From positions 62,001-126,000 of the forward strand of contig CAYPRB010000007.1 of NCBI GenBank assembly GCA_964413055.1: a stretch of 64,000 nucleotides of DNA. The letters run 5' to 3'. The notes under the pieces are model-generated. The model saw only the letters and a list, made by a program, of their open reading frames with translations. It made no database searches and was not told the DNA's origin. The number at the start of each line of letters is the position of its first letter. Within the stretch, counting starts at the first letter, position 1. A program made the position numbers and the translations under genes. Of the stretch, positions 51,966 through 58,848 are shown piece by piece. The DNA comes from UBA3102 sp964413055 (GTDB lineage: Bacteria > Bacillota > Desulfotomaculia > Desulfotomaculales > Pelotomaculaceae).

Positions 51966-52706
51966 TTACGACGATACGGGGCAGAATTTTTTCAATCCGA
52001 GCATCCGGGCCGCAGCGGCAATCGTCGTCCCGTAAAAAAGCACCGGTTTTTTCTTTAGCTTAAGAAAAGGATCGATCGTCCCGTTTACCACCGTACTACC
52101 CGTAACCATAATCAAGTCTGCCCAATCCTCTGCCGGATCCAGTTCACACTCCCCGCTTTCTATGGTGACGCCATATTTATCCTGACCAATGTTGTCGGGG
52201 TCGAGGTCAAAAACCCTGATCTCAAAATGGCGGGCTAATTCCTCAACCATGGCCGGCTGCAGCCCGAACACCGCAATCCGCGGTTTTCCGTACTCCGAGG
52301 AAATGGTCTTAATAAGCTTTTGACTGCATTCCGCCGGCCCGGTATCTTTACAATGAATCGTATTGGTAGCCTTTTTTAGTTTACGGTAGAGAGCGTTGAT
52401 GGTAGCAATAATGACGGCCCGGTTATAGTTGTTAACCGGTGGCAGAGTTAAAGCATCCCGCAAAGTACCCCGGTAATTTCCCGGCATATCGGTAAACGCT
52501 TGTCCAATAAACCCGTCAACCACCGCCTGCATCAGCTTCTCTTTACCCTTTTGCAGGGGAAAATCATCTCTTCCCGGAGAACCGATGGCTTCTTCGGGAG
52601 TAAGGGTTTTACAAGTAATTGCTACACTGGAACGGGGCAATACCGGATCCTGCAAGATCCTTTCAATTTGGGTCCTAAGGGTCTTAAATACTACGGGTTC
52701 CTCCAA
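51966..52706 (-). CDS. DUF4213/DUF364 protein, copy 2
   Basis: 246 aa paralogue of the protein at 3208-3984. The same blocks appear in order: TLTPEEAIGSPGRDDFPLQKGKE in part, GQAFTDMPGNYRG, NALYRKLKKATNTIHCK, RIAVFGLQPAMVEELARHFE, DLDPDNIGQDKYGV, VTGSTVVNGTI. Each copy heads an operon for an anion-type ABC importer. Start TTG 52706 with GGAGGTGA upstream. It follows a 270-nt leader that has two ModE-like boxes. Enzymatic role unknown. Confidence 0.86.
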   Translation of the reverse strand: MEEPVVFKTLRTQIERILQDPVLPRSSVAITCKTLTPEEAIGSPGRDDFPLQKGKEKLMQAVVDGFIGQAFTDMPGNYRGTLRDALTLPPVNNYNRAVIIATINALYRKLKKATNTIHCKDTGPAECSQKLIKTISSEYGKPRIAVFGLQPAMVEELARHFEIRVFDLDPDNIGQDKYGVTIESGECELDPAEDWADLIMVTGSTVVNGTIDPFLKLKKKPVLFYGTTIAAAARMLGLKKFCPVSS

Positions 52707-52811
52707 GTAAAATCACCTCCGAATTTATTAAAAATATATAAAGAGACCATTGAAATAATAATTACAAGTCGGCTGTCGCACCATCGCCCCTTTCAATAAG
52801 ACCACAAAGCA

Positions 52812-52835
52812 CGCTATCTTTTTGTTAGAATAACG
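52812..52835. promoter_or_regulatory. ModE-like operator box B
   Basis: CGCTAT-N12-ATAACG, 24 bp; one mismatch to box A in the left arm. It is followed by GAGAGCAAAA, similar to the sequence after boxes A and C. It lies 106 nt before the DUF364 start. Confidence 0.62.
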
Positions 52836-52889
52836 AGAGCAAAAAAATAAAAAAGAGGAGAGAATCCATATTGTGCCAGGGTTGGTCAA

Positions 52890-52913
52890 CGTTATGTTTT
52901 CACTAGAACAACG
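52890..52913. promoter_or_regulatory. ModE-like operator box C
   Basis: CGTTAT-N12-ACAACG, 24 bp, inner CACTAGA shared with box A. It lies 55 nt upstream of box B in the same leader. Confidence 0.62.
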
Positions 52914-52975
52914 TAGCAAAAATAAACTGCCGTCTAGAACCGGCAACTCCTATCCTATGCCTGCTGTTTGTGTTG

Positions 52976-53004
52976 ATTTTACCACGGCCCCTAAAGCCTG
53001 TCAA
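52976..53004 (-). promoter_or_regulatory. Sigma-A promoter of the DUF364-NitT-type operon
   Basis: On the minus strand, TTGACA (53004-52999), 17 nt, TAAAAT (52981-52976). Transcription would start near 52968 and give a 260-nt leader with boxes C and B. A small TGCCG/CGGCA stem follows directly. No open frame in the leader has a proper ribosome site. Confidence 0.82.
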
Positions 53005-53051
53005 ACCAATTAATTAGTGTATTCAAATATCATAATTATAGTTAATCCTTA

Positions 53052-53930
53052 TCAATGATCATGGTATCGATTGCAGTAAAAAACAATTTCGTGTTTTCTA
53101 ATGCCGAGTTTTTTTTCAAAATAAGCGCACTTACACAAAAAAATAAAATAAATCTTCCTGGGATTGTCCACCAACGACTCAAAATTACCCTGTCCCTTGG
53201 AAATAATTACATCCGCGCTGTTAAAAATATCTCTAAAATCTTCAGTACACTCGCTGAGGATAGTCCCGGGAAAATCCGCCCCGTTATCGATTACAACCGC
53301 GTATTTATCCACACCAATATTTTTAGCGTCACGAACGGTAACGTCATTTATCACCGGATTTCCTCTGGTGGCAAAATAAATCTTCAGCCGCGGGTAGCGC
53401 CTTTTTATTTCCCGGATTAAGAATTTATCTAAAACGATTTCTCCCGCGTTATCTCCCAGGTATAGCAATGTCTTTCCCTTTGCCAGATCGCCGGTCATCC
53501 GGTCAAAAAGAGCAGCGCAAAAATCTTTTTCCACAGTTTCTTGAATTACCCTGAAAACCTCGGAGGAGTCCAGGTCCGGAACGGCACCGAAGTCTATCAC
53601 GTTCCCGGCGGCAGCCAACTTAACCGCAGCCGCAAGCCGGTCTTCAGCGGACACAACAAAATTATCGAAATTTTTTTCCAGGGAAAGCATTTTTTTATTG
53701 TACAGGTCCTTTTCTTCCCGGTAGGGATCGCTGCTGCCGGACAACTCCCTGAATATCCGGTGCATATTACCGGCAACCTGAGGAGCGATAGTGTCTTGAT
53801 CAATGCCGCTCATCTCATGCAGCACCTTTTTAATGAATAAAAAGCGTTCGTTATCATTATCAATATGTTTTCCTGCCAGTTTAAACGCCTGACCCAGCAG
53901 GCACTGCATGCAGTCAAAAGAAAGTTTCAT
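53052..53930 (-). CDS. DUF89 (ARMT1-like) metal-dependent damage-control phosphatase
   Basis: 292 aa of the DUF89 family, metal-dependent phosphatases thought to clear damaged phosphometabolites. N-terminal Cys pair CMQCLLGQA; catalytic motifs YLGDNAGEIVLDKFLI, TRGNPVINDVTVRDA and IDNGADFPGT; then ISKGQGNFESL. Substrate unknown. Start ATG 53930 with AAGGA some way upstream. It ends 48 nt before the Mo-cluster promoter, so it belongs to a different transcript. Confidence 0.87.
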   Translation of the reverse strand: MKLSFDCMQCLLGQAFKLAGKHIDNDNERFLFIKKVLHEMSGIDQDTIAPQVAGNMHRIFRELSGSSDPYREEKDLYNKKMLSLEKNFDNFVVSAEDRLAAAVKLAAAGNVIDFGAVPDLDSSEVFRVIQETVEKDFCAALFDRMTGDLAKGKTLLYLGDNAGEIVLDKFLIREIKRRYPRLKIYFATRGNPVINDVTVRDAKNIGVDKYAVVIDNGADFPGTILSECTEDFRDIFNSADVIISKGQGNFESLVDNPRKIYFIFLCKCAYFEKKLGIRKHEIVFYCNRYHDH

Positions 53931-53960
53931 ATTTGCTCATCATTCCTTATGTAGTGTGAT

Positions 53961-54007
53961 AAAAGGCGGCCCGTCAAACAATATTTGCTTCTCAGGGCCG
54001 CCTTTTT
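53961..54007 (-). terminator. Terminator after the DUF5320 gene
   Basis: Stem AAAAGGCGGCCC / GGGCCGCCTTTT, 12 bp with a 22-nt loop. On the minus strand it follows the DUF5320 stop by 14 nt. T-rich on the plus strand as well. Confidence 0.78.
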
Positions 54008-54020
54008 ATCCCGGTCCCTG

Positions 54021-54434
54021 TTACGCTTCGTTTGGTTCGGCCTTCAATTCAGCCATTCTTTTCTCCAATGCGGACAGCTGCTCTTGCAAAATCTTCATTT
54101 CGCTTAACAAGTAAGCTTTTTCCTCTTCCGGGTCGGGACCAGGGGCGGCCGGGCCGTAATAAGCACCGTACCCGGGCGCGGTACCATACACCGCATTATA
54201 ATACGGATTGCTCCAATTGTAAAACCAACTGGGGTTAAAACACCCGGGTCCGTACCCGCGGAAACCTCCCCGGCGGCCACGGCCGTATCCTGCACCCCGG
54301 CCGCGTCCAAAGCCGTACCCGAAACCAGGCGCCGGATTCACAAAACCCGGTGCCCCGTATCCGGCGCAAAAACCGGCAGCCCTGCCCGTACGCGAACCTT
54401 GCCCAAGCGGGCCGGTTCTATCTCCTCTCGGCAT
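54021..54434 (-). CDS. DUF5320 Gly/Tyr-rich protein
   Basis: 137 aa. It starts MPRGDRTGPLGQGSRTGRA, the usual DUF5320 start, followed by Gly/Tyr/Pro/Arg-rich sequence (about 25-90). It ends with a Glu-rich coiled coil (EKAYLLSEMKILQEQLSAL). Function unknown; often found next to DUF134 and NifX-like Fe-Mo cofactor-related genes in anaerobes. ATG 54434 has GGAGGTGA upstream; ATG 54443 is within that site. DUF134 is just upstream on the same strand. Confidence 0.85.
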   Translation of the reverse strand: MPRGDRTGPLGQGSRTGRAAGFCAGYGAPGFVNPAPGFGYGFGRGRGAGYGRGRRGGFRGYGPGCFNPSWFYNWSNPYYNAVYGTAPGYGAYYGPAAPGPDPEEEKAYLLSEMKILQEQLSALEKRMAELKAEPNEA

Positions 54435-54507
54435 CCTTTTCACCTCCTTTATTTAATCTAGTGAAACGAGACATTAAATCAGCATACTCTCAAATAACGA
54501 AACCAAT

Positions 54508-54975
54508 TTATCTTCCGCCTCTTCTCCTTCTGCCCGGACCCGGCCAAGACGGAGCGTCCCAACCGTGCCCGCGGCGCCCATTTGCATATTCCGTACCGCA
54601 CGACGGACATAAACGGCGGGTTTTACTTTCTGCTTCCAAAACATCTTCCCACTGGCAGCCGCATTCCTGACAAAGCCAACGCCCGACAATCCGGTAACCG
54701 CCGGCTTCGATCCGGATCGCCTTGCCTTCAACGATCGCGGCAGCCAACTTGGTTCTTCCCGAGGTAAGGATTCTCTGAAAGGTACTCTGGGCCAGGTTCA
54801 TGTGGCCGGCGGACTCCTGTTGGTCCATACCCAAATAATCTTTAAGACGTACCGCTTCCCATTCGTCTAAACCCATGATTACCACACCGGCTTCCGGCTC
54901 CGGAACTCCGGCGGGAATAAAACACGTTACCGTAGGGAAGAAACCGACACGACGTGGTTTGGGGGGTCTGGGCAC
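54508..54975 (-). CDS. DUF134 DNA-binding protein with zinc-ribbon tail
   Basis: 155 aa. The usual start MPRPxKxRRV is seen as (V)PRPPKPRRVGFFP. A helix-turn-helix follows: LDEWEAVRLKDYLGMDQQES and AGHMNLAQSTFQRILTSGR. The C-terminal CQECG...CPSCG forms a zinc ribbon. Probably a regulator of the DUF5320 neighbour. The start is GTG 54975 with GGAGTG about 11 nt upstream; the extended frame to 55032 adds non-family residues. Confidence 0.84.
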   Translation of the reverse strand: MPRPPKPRRVGFFPTVTCFIPAGVPEPEAGVVIMGLDEWEAVRLKDYLGMDQQESAGHMNLAQSTFQRILTSGRTKLAAAIVEGKAIRIEAGGYRIVGRWLCQECGCQWEDVLEAESKTRRLCPSCGTEYANGRRGHGWDAPSWPGPGRRRRGGR

Positions 54976-55069
54976 TGGAAAACTCACTCCATAAAATTTA
55001 TTTTTAGTTCCCGTAAAGTTTATTATGTGCAATAAAAAAAATATTATGGGTATATATCAATAATAATTT

Positions 55070-55132
55070 TATACCGGTTATGGTCATATGTCAATAACTT
55101 TCTTTACTATAAAAATCGTTTATGCCGGTTAT
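55070..55132. repeat. Pair of TATRCCGGTTAT direct repeats
   Basis: TATACCGGTTAT (55070-55081) and TATGCCGGTTAT (55121-55132) lie in the AT-rich gap between DUF134 (minus) and the next plus-strand gene, start to start 51 nt. They may be binding sites for DUF134 or another regulator. Confidence 0.5.
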
Positions 55133-55186
55133 TTTAATGGAATGTTTTAAGTAACACAACTTGTCTCTATTTTATTTATTTCACTA

Positions 55187-55216
55187 TTGATTTATCTTTA
55201 AAAATCAAACTATAAT
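55187..55216 (+). promoter_or_regulatory. Promoter of the 55.3-56.1 kb pair
   Basis: TTGATT (55187-55192), 18 nt, TATAAT (55211-55216). It lies 60 nt before ATG 55277 in an otherwise empty 300-nt AT-rich region. Confidence 0.68.
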
Positions 55217-55276
55217 AATATAGAAAAGCAAGATCCATTACTTATAATTTGCATTAATAGGAATGGAGGAATGCAT

Positions 55277-55666
55277 ATGCAAAAATTCCTGCTGGAGCGG
55301 GAACAAAAAATAAAAGAAGACTGGGTGTTGGCGTTAGATAACCTTACCAACCAAATTAAACAGTGGTTATCTGAAGAAGAGCATAAATTAATTAAGATCA
55401 ATAAAATTTTCATAGAAAAATTTGAAGAACATATCGGGAACTACATTGCACCCATGCTTGTCATTACCAAAGAAAACGCCAAGGTGGAAATACGCCCCAT
55501 CGGCAGGTTTGCCATCGGTGCCATAGGACGTGTGGATATGGCGAATAATAGCCGTTCCCATACTTTCCTTTTTTCGAATAAAAAGGGGTGGATATCTTTA
55601 GAAAATCGCAAACCCTTAAATGAAGACCTGTTTTTTAAGTATCTTGACGATATGCTGCAAAATTAA
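55277..55666 (+). CDS. Hypothetical protein upstream of the NifU-like gene
   Basis: Not recognised. 129 aa, helical and charged at the N-terminus (about 1-60), then beta-prone (APMLVITKENAKVEIRPIG). No Cys, no signal. Start ATG 55277 has GGAGG 7-8 nt upstream; ATG 55271 is too close. It is 20 nt before the Fe-S scaffold gene, sharing a promoter, so it may aid Fe-S assembly. Confidence 0.7.
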   Translation: MQKFLLEREQKIKEDWVLALDNLTNQIKQWLSEEEHKLIKINKIFIEKFEEHIGNYIAPMLVITKENAKVEIRPIGRFAIGAIGRVDMANNSRSHTFLFSNKKGWISLENRKPLNEDLFFKYLDDMLQN

Positions 55667-55686
55667 TTTCAAAAGGAGAATGCCTG

Positions 55687-56142
55687 ATGTTAGATGAAAA
55701 TACGGAAAAAAAATATGTTTTGGATATGTTGGGTAAATACACTGAAACAGCAATCGAGCACGCCAGGAATCCCCGCAATGTGGGCAATATTCCTCAGTGC
55801 GACGGGTTTGGTCAAGCTGAGGGTGAATGCGGAGACACCATGGCAATCTGGTTAAATATTAAAAAAGACCGGGTGACAAACGCCACTTTCTGGACGGACG
55901 GGTGCGGTTCGAGTATTGCCTGCGGCAGTATGGTTACCGAAATGGTCAAAAATAAAACTTTAGCAGAGGCAAAACAAATCGGGCCGGAAAAAGTTTTAAA
56001 CGCCCTGGGTGGTTTGCCGGAGGATCACGTACATTGCGCCTATTTAGCAGCAGATACACTCCAAAAAGCCCTTACAGATTACCAGGAATTAAGTAAATTC
56101 CCCTGGAAAAAACCTTACTACGATGCCCATAAAAACAACTAA
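55687..56142 (+). CDS. NifU/IscU-like iron-sulfur cluster scaffold
   Basis: 151 aa of the IscU/NifU N-terminal family. The three ligand Cys are visible at 48 (GECGDTM), 73 (DGCGSSIACGS; a further Cys at 79) and 117 (HVHCAYLAADTL). The start region AIEHARNPRNVGNI is typical. Scaffold for new Fe-S clusters in the cytoplasm. No nifS/iscS gene is beside it. ATG 55687 has AAGGAG upstream. A terminator follows. Confidence 0.9.
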   Translation: MLDENTEKKYVLDMLGKYTETAIEHARNPRNVGNIPQCDGFGQAEGECGDTMAIWLNIKKDRVTNATFWTDGCGSSIACGSMVTEMVKNKTLAEAKQIGPEKVLNALGGLPEDHVHCAYLAADTLQKALTDYQELSKFPWKKPYYDAHKNN

Positions 56143-56145
56143 GGG

Positions 56146-56176
56146 ACAAGGGGACGTTACGCTGTCCCCTTTTAAT
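56146..56176 (+). terminator. Terminator after the NifU-like gene (GGGGAC-type hairpin, copy 2)
   Basis: AAGGGGAC / GTCCCCTT with an 8-nt loop, followed by TTTAATATTT. Its sequence resembles the hairpin at 38729-38759. Confidence 0.78.
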
Positions 56177-56224
56177 ATTTATAAAGCAAATAATAAAATG
56201 CATGATAAAGGTTAAACTATTGGT

Positions 56225-56497
56225 ATGGATAAAAGAAAGAAGTTTTTTTTAATCGACACAGCCTTAATCGCATTATTGGCAGCAAGCAGCATCAGCGGTT
56301 TGTTATTATGGTCCGTTATACCAAGAGGAACCGGTGGTCTGCGCTGGTTTCTCAAAGACCTGCACAAATGGAGCGGCACCGGCATGGCCGGATTTGCTTT
56401 TTATCACCTCATGTTACATTGGGACTGGTACAAAAAAACCGGACGCCGCTTAATAGTTAATAACAACCACCCGGAAGACACAAACAAAAAAGTTTAA
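56225..56497 (+). CDS. DUF4405 small membrane protein
   Basis: 90 aa with two hydrophobic helices (about 7-31 and 50-67). His47 (DLHKWSG), His61 and His65 (YHLMLHWDWYK) have the b-type heme-ligand-like spacing of DUF4405/cytochrome b561-like proteins. This suggests a membrane redox role, unproven. The ribosome site before ATG 56225 is weak. Monocistronic. Confidence 0.78.
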   Translation: MDKRKKFFLIDTALIALLAASSISGLLLWSVIPRGTGGLRWFLKDLHKWSGTGMAGFAFYHLMLHWDWYKKTGRRLIVNNNHPEDTNKKV

Positions 56498-56506
56498 AGT
56501 CAAGTC

Positions 56507-56549
56507 AAAGCAGGCCCTGCATGACACGCGCATCAGGGTTTGTTTTTTT
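56507..56549 (+). terminator. Probable terminator after the DUF4405 gene
   Basis: Short stem GGCCCTG / CAGGGTT (two G-T pairs) with a 14-nt loop, followed by TGTTTTTTTA. Confidence 0.6.
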
Positions 56550-56642
56550 ATATTAAATTATTTTTTTTAAAGGATTTTTCAGAATATAGAATAAATAATT
56601 AACTAAGCATGATATTAATCTGATTTTAAAGGAGGTTAAAAA

Positions 56643-57419
56643 ATGGCTTATGCAACCGTGTTAGTGGATAAGAACGAGCACATAGGGATAATTACCTTAA
56701 ACCGCCCGGAAAATTTAAATACCTGTGACAGCACTCTTGCCCGGGAACTCAATGCAGCCCTGACCGAGCTGGAAGAAGACGCACAAACCAGGGTGGTGAT
56801 TATTAAAGGAAAGGGAAAAGCCTTTTGTGCCGGAATCGACGTTAACGAATTGGAAGGGAAAAATGCTCTGGAACATTTCGATTGGCTTGAATTAATGGGA
56901 AAAATGAGCCTTACCATTGCCCGCATGAGGAAACCGGTGATAGCCTCGGTTCAGGATATGGCCATCGCCAATGGAACCGGAATAGTGGCCTCCGCCGACC
57001 TGGCGGTAGCGGCCGAAGGCGCCCGTTTCGGCACCACGGCGATAAATGTGGGGCTGTTTTGCATGGGTCCGGCGGTACCCCTCTCCCGGCACGTAGGCAA
57101 GAAAAAGGCACTGGAAATGTTATTGACGGGCGATATCATAGACGCTGCAGAAGCAGAACGCATCGGCTTGATAAACAAAGTCGTGCCCAAGGACAAACTG
57201 GAAGCGGAAACCATGCAGCTGGCCCAAAAAATTGCCCAAAAAAGCCCGCTGGCGGTTCAATTGGGGAAACGGTCCTTTTATAAAATGTCCGATTTAGAAT
57301 ATGAAAAAGCTCTCGAACTGGCTAATAACCATTTTGCCATCTTATGTGGAACCGAAGATGCCGGTGAAGGCGTCGACGCATTTTTGGAAAAAAGAAAACC
57401 CCAGTGGAAGATGAGATAA
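56643..57419 (+). CDS. Crotonase (enoyl-CoA hydratase/isomerase) family protein
   Basis: 258 aa with the crotonase fold: GIITLNRPENLNTCDSTL, oxyanion-hole site AFCAGIDVNELE, then ANGTGIVASADLAVA. Where true enoyl-CoA hydratases have the two catalytic Glu (GGGxE and PE), this protein has NGTGI and AINVG. It thus resembles the ECHDC3-like branch (INVGLFC...P.V.LSR), and hydratase activity is doubtful. Start ATG 56643 with AAAGGAGG upstream. Single gene. Confidence 0.87.
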   Translation: MAYATVLVDKNEHIGIITLNRPENLNTCDSTLARELNAALTELEEDAQTRVVIIKGKGKAFCAGIDVNELEGKNALEHFDWLELMGKMSLTIARMRKPVIASVQDMAIANGTGIVASADLAVAAEGARFGTTAINVGLFCMGPAVPLSRHVGKKKALEMLLTGDIIDAAEAERIGLINKVVPKDKLEAETMQLAQKIAQKSPLAVQLGKRSFYKMSDLEYEKALELANNHFAILCGTEDAGEGVDAFLEKRKPQWKMR

Positions 57420-57446
57420 TCCCCCAAAAATTCCGCTGTAATGGGA

Positions 57447-57478
57447 GAGGGGTGAAGGTACCGGTACCTTCACCCCTC
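57447..57478. repeat. Perfect 32-bp palindrome
   Basis: Arms GAGGGGTGAAGGTACC and its exact complement, no loop, centre GGTACC|GGTACC-like. It lies between the converging crotonase and hydE genes, 6 nt from the hydE stop codon, with no T-run. It may be a terminator-like hairpin for both. Confidence 0.75.
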
Positions 57479-57484
57479 CGTACT

Positions 57485-58528
57485 TTAAGGGTTAGTTTTT
57501 TTATAATGCAGGGGATCTCCCCATTCCCACAAGCCAAGGACATAACCACAGGAAGAAATCTCTGCGGCCAGTTCCTCCGCCCCTTTATATTGCTTTTGTT
57601 CATACAAATAGTAATTGTCCCGTACAATCTCCGGGGTTAAAACCGGCATTACGATGTTGGCCCCGGCTTTCAAACCCATCCGGAGCCCTTCCGGAGCAAT
57701 GCTCTGCAGCGCGGTTGAGGCCACCATGTTAATATCCGGCATGGTTAGCCGGCAAAGAGCCAGTATTTTCAAGGTGGTAAGATAAGGATCAAGCGGTCCC
57801 GCCTTAACCTTTGACAATGGGGCCGCATGATGGGGTATATAAGGTCCCAGACCCAGCATATCGATATCTTCCCGCCGGAAGAATTCCAGCTCCCGGAGCA
57901 GGTGTTCCACCGTTTGGCCCGGCAGTCCAATCATGATCCCGGTTCCGGTCTGGTAACCGATATCTTTTAACGCTCTAAGACACTCTATGCGCTGTTCCAG
58001 TCTTTGGGACGGCGGGTGAATACTCTCAAAAAGCTCCGGGACGGAGCTTTCTATCCGCAGCAGGTAACGATGGGCCCCCGCCTCCCAAAGCCTTTCGTAT
58101 TGCCGGTATTCCAGTTCCCCGACACTCAAAGTAATCCCTAAACCCAGGGCATGCTCATCCGCCTCCCGGCTCAACTCTTTAATCTCGCGCACCACTTCCA
58201 CCAGAAAATCAACCTCAAGGGGATCGTCGCTTTCCCCTGATTGCAAACAAATAGAGTGATAACCGGATGCAAAGGCCAGCATGGCCAATTTTATAATTTC
58301 ATCCTTCCCCAGGCGATAGCGCTCAAGCCGGCGGTTATTTTTCCTTAACCCGCAGTAGAAGCAATTCCGGTCGCAATAGTTACTGAACTCGATCAGCCCG
58401 CGCAAATACACTTTTTCACCGGCATTTTCCCGGCGGCATTTGTCGGCCGCCTGCAATAGTTCCTGCAAGACCTGAGGATCACCACTATTTAAAATACCGG
58501 CCATATCATTGCGGGAAATTTGCCCCAT
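57485..58528 (-). CDS. hydE: [FeFe]-hydrogenase maturase HydE
   Basis: 347 aa radical SAM enzyme for the H-cluster of [FeFe]-hydrogenase, acting with HydG and HydF. Radical SAM motif CDRNCFYCG; HydE features YLRGLIEFSNYCDRNCFYCG, LQSGESDD and GIMIGLPGQTVEHLLREL. The start is uncertain: ATG 58528 (10 nt from AAGGAG) or TTG 58534 (4 nt). It overlaps the end of the small gene by 22 nt. The hydrogenase and hydF genes are not in the window. Confidence 0.92.
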   Translation of the reverse strand: MGQISRNDMAGILNSGDPQVLQELLQAADKCRRENAGEKVYLRGLIEFSNYCDRNCFYCGLRKNNRRLERYRLGKDEIIKLAMLAFASGYHSICLQSGESDDPLEVDFLVEVVREIKELSREADEHALGLGITLSVGELEYRQYERLWEAGAHRYLLRIESSVPELFESIHPPSQRLEQRIECLRALKDIGYQTGTGIMIGLPGQTVEHLLRELEFFRREDIDMLGLGPYIPHHAAPLSKVKAGPLDPYLTTLKILALCRLTMPDINMVASTALQSIAPEGLRMGLKAGANIVMPVLTPEIVRDNYYLYEQKQYKGAEELAAEISSCGYVLGLWEWGDPLHYKKTNP

Positions 58529-58835
58529 GGGCAAAACACTCCTTGAGCGTGGCGGTCATTGCTTTTAATTCCGCCTGGCTTAAGATTTCGGCGTTATCGA
58601 TAAAGATACCGTATTTCTCGTTAAGCTTAATCCTTACCGTATTGATGCTTGTTAACTCACTGTTGCCAAGCAGGTAAGCCCATCTAAACCCGTAGATCCT
58701 TGCCCAGCGTATTTTCAACTCCGGATGCAGTTCCAAAAGTACCCGGTGGCAAGCCTGGATCATTTCAGTACCGGATATTTCGGTACCGGAATTGCTGGAA
58801 TAATCACCAAGCAAGCCTTTGATTTTATACCGCAT
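58506..58835 (-). CDS. Conserved-context hypothetical protein between hydG and hydE
   Basis: 109 aa, not recognised. Soluble, mixed alpha/beta, with two Cys only. It starts MRYKIKGLLGDYSSNSGTE; ATG 58835 has AAGGAGGG 7 nt upstream. It is 13 nt after hydG and overlaps hydE by 22 nt, so it is certainly co-translated with the maturases and may help them. No Cys cluster, no membrane span. Confidence 0.78.
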   Translation of the reverse strand: MRYKIKGLLGDYSSNSGTEISGTEMIQACHRVLLELHPELKIRWARIYGFRWAYLLGNSELTSINTVRIKLNEKYGIFIDNAEILSQAELKAMTATLKECFAHGANFPQ

Positions 58836-58848
58836 CCGGCTGCCCTCC

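Noticed and set aside
52728..52946. 72-codon minus-strand frame inside the leader of the DUF364/NitT operon
   Set aside because: The AGGAG lies directly against its TTG start with no spacing, and the frame covers the ModE-like boxes; not a credible leader peptide.
54021..54434. Nitrogenase cofactor protein (NifX-like) for the Gly-rich gene
   Set aside because: The sequence has the DUF5320 start and a coiled coil but none of the NifX fold; only the genomic association is similar.
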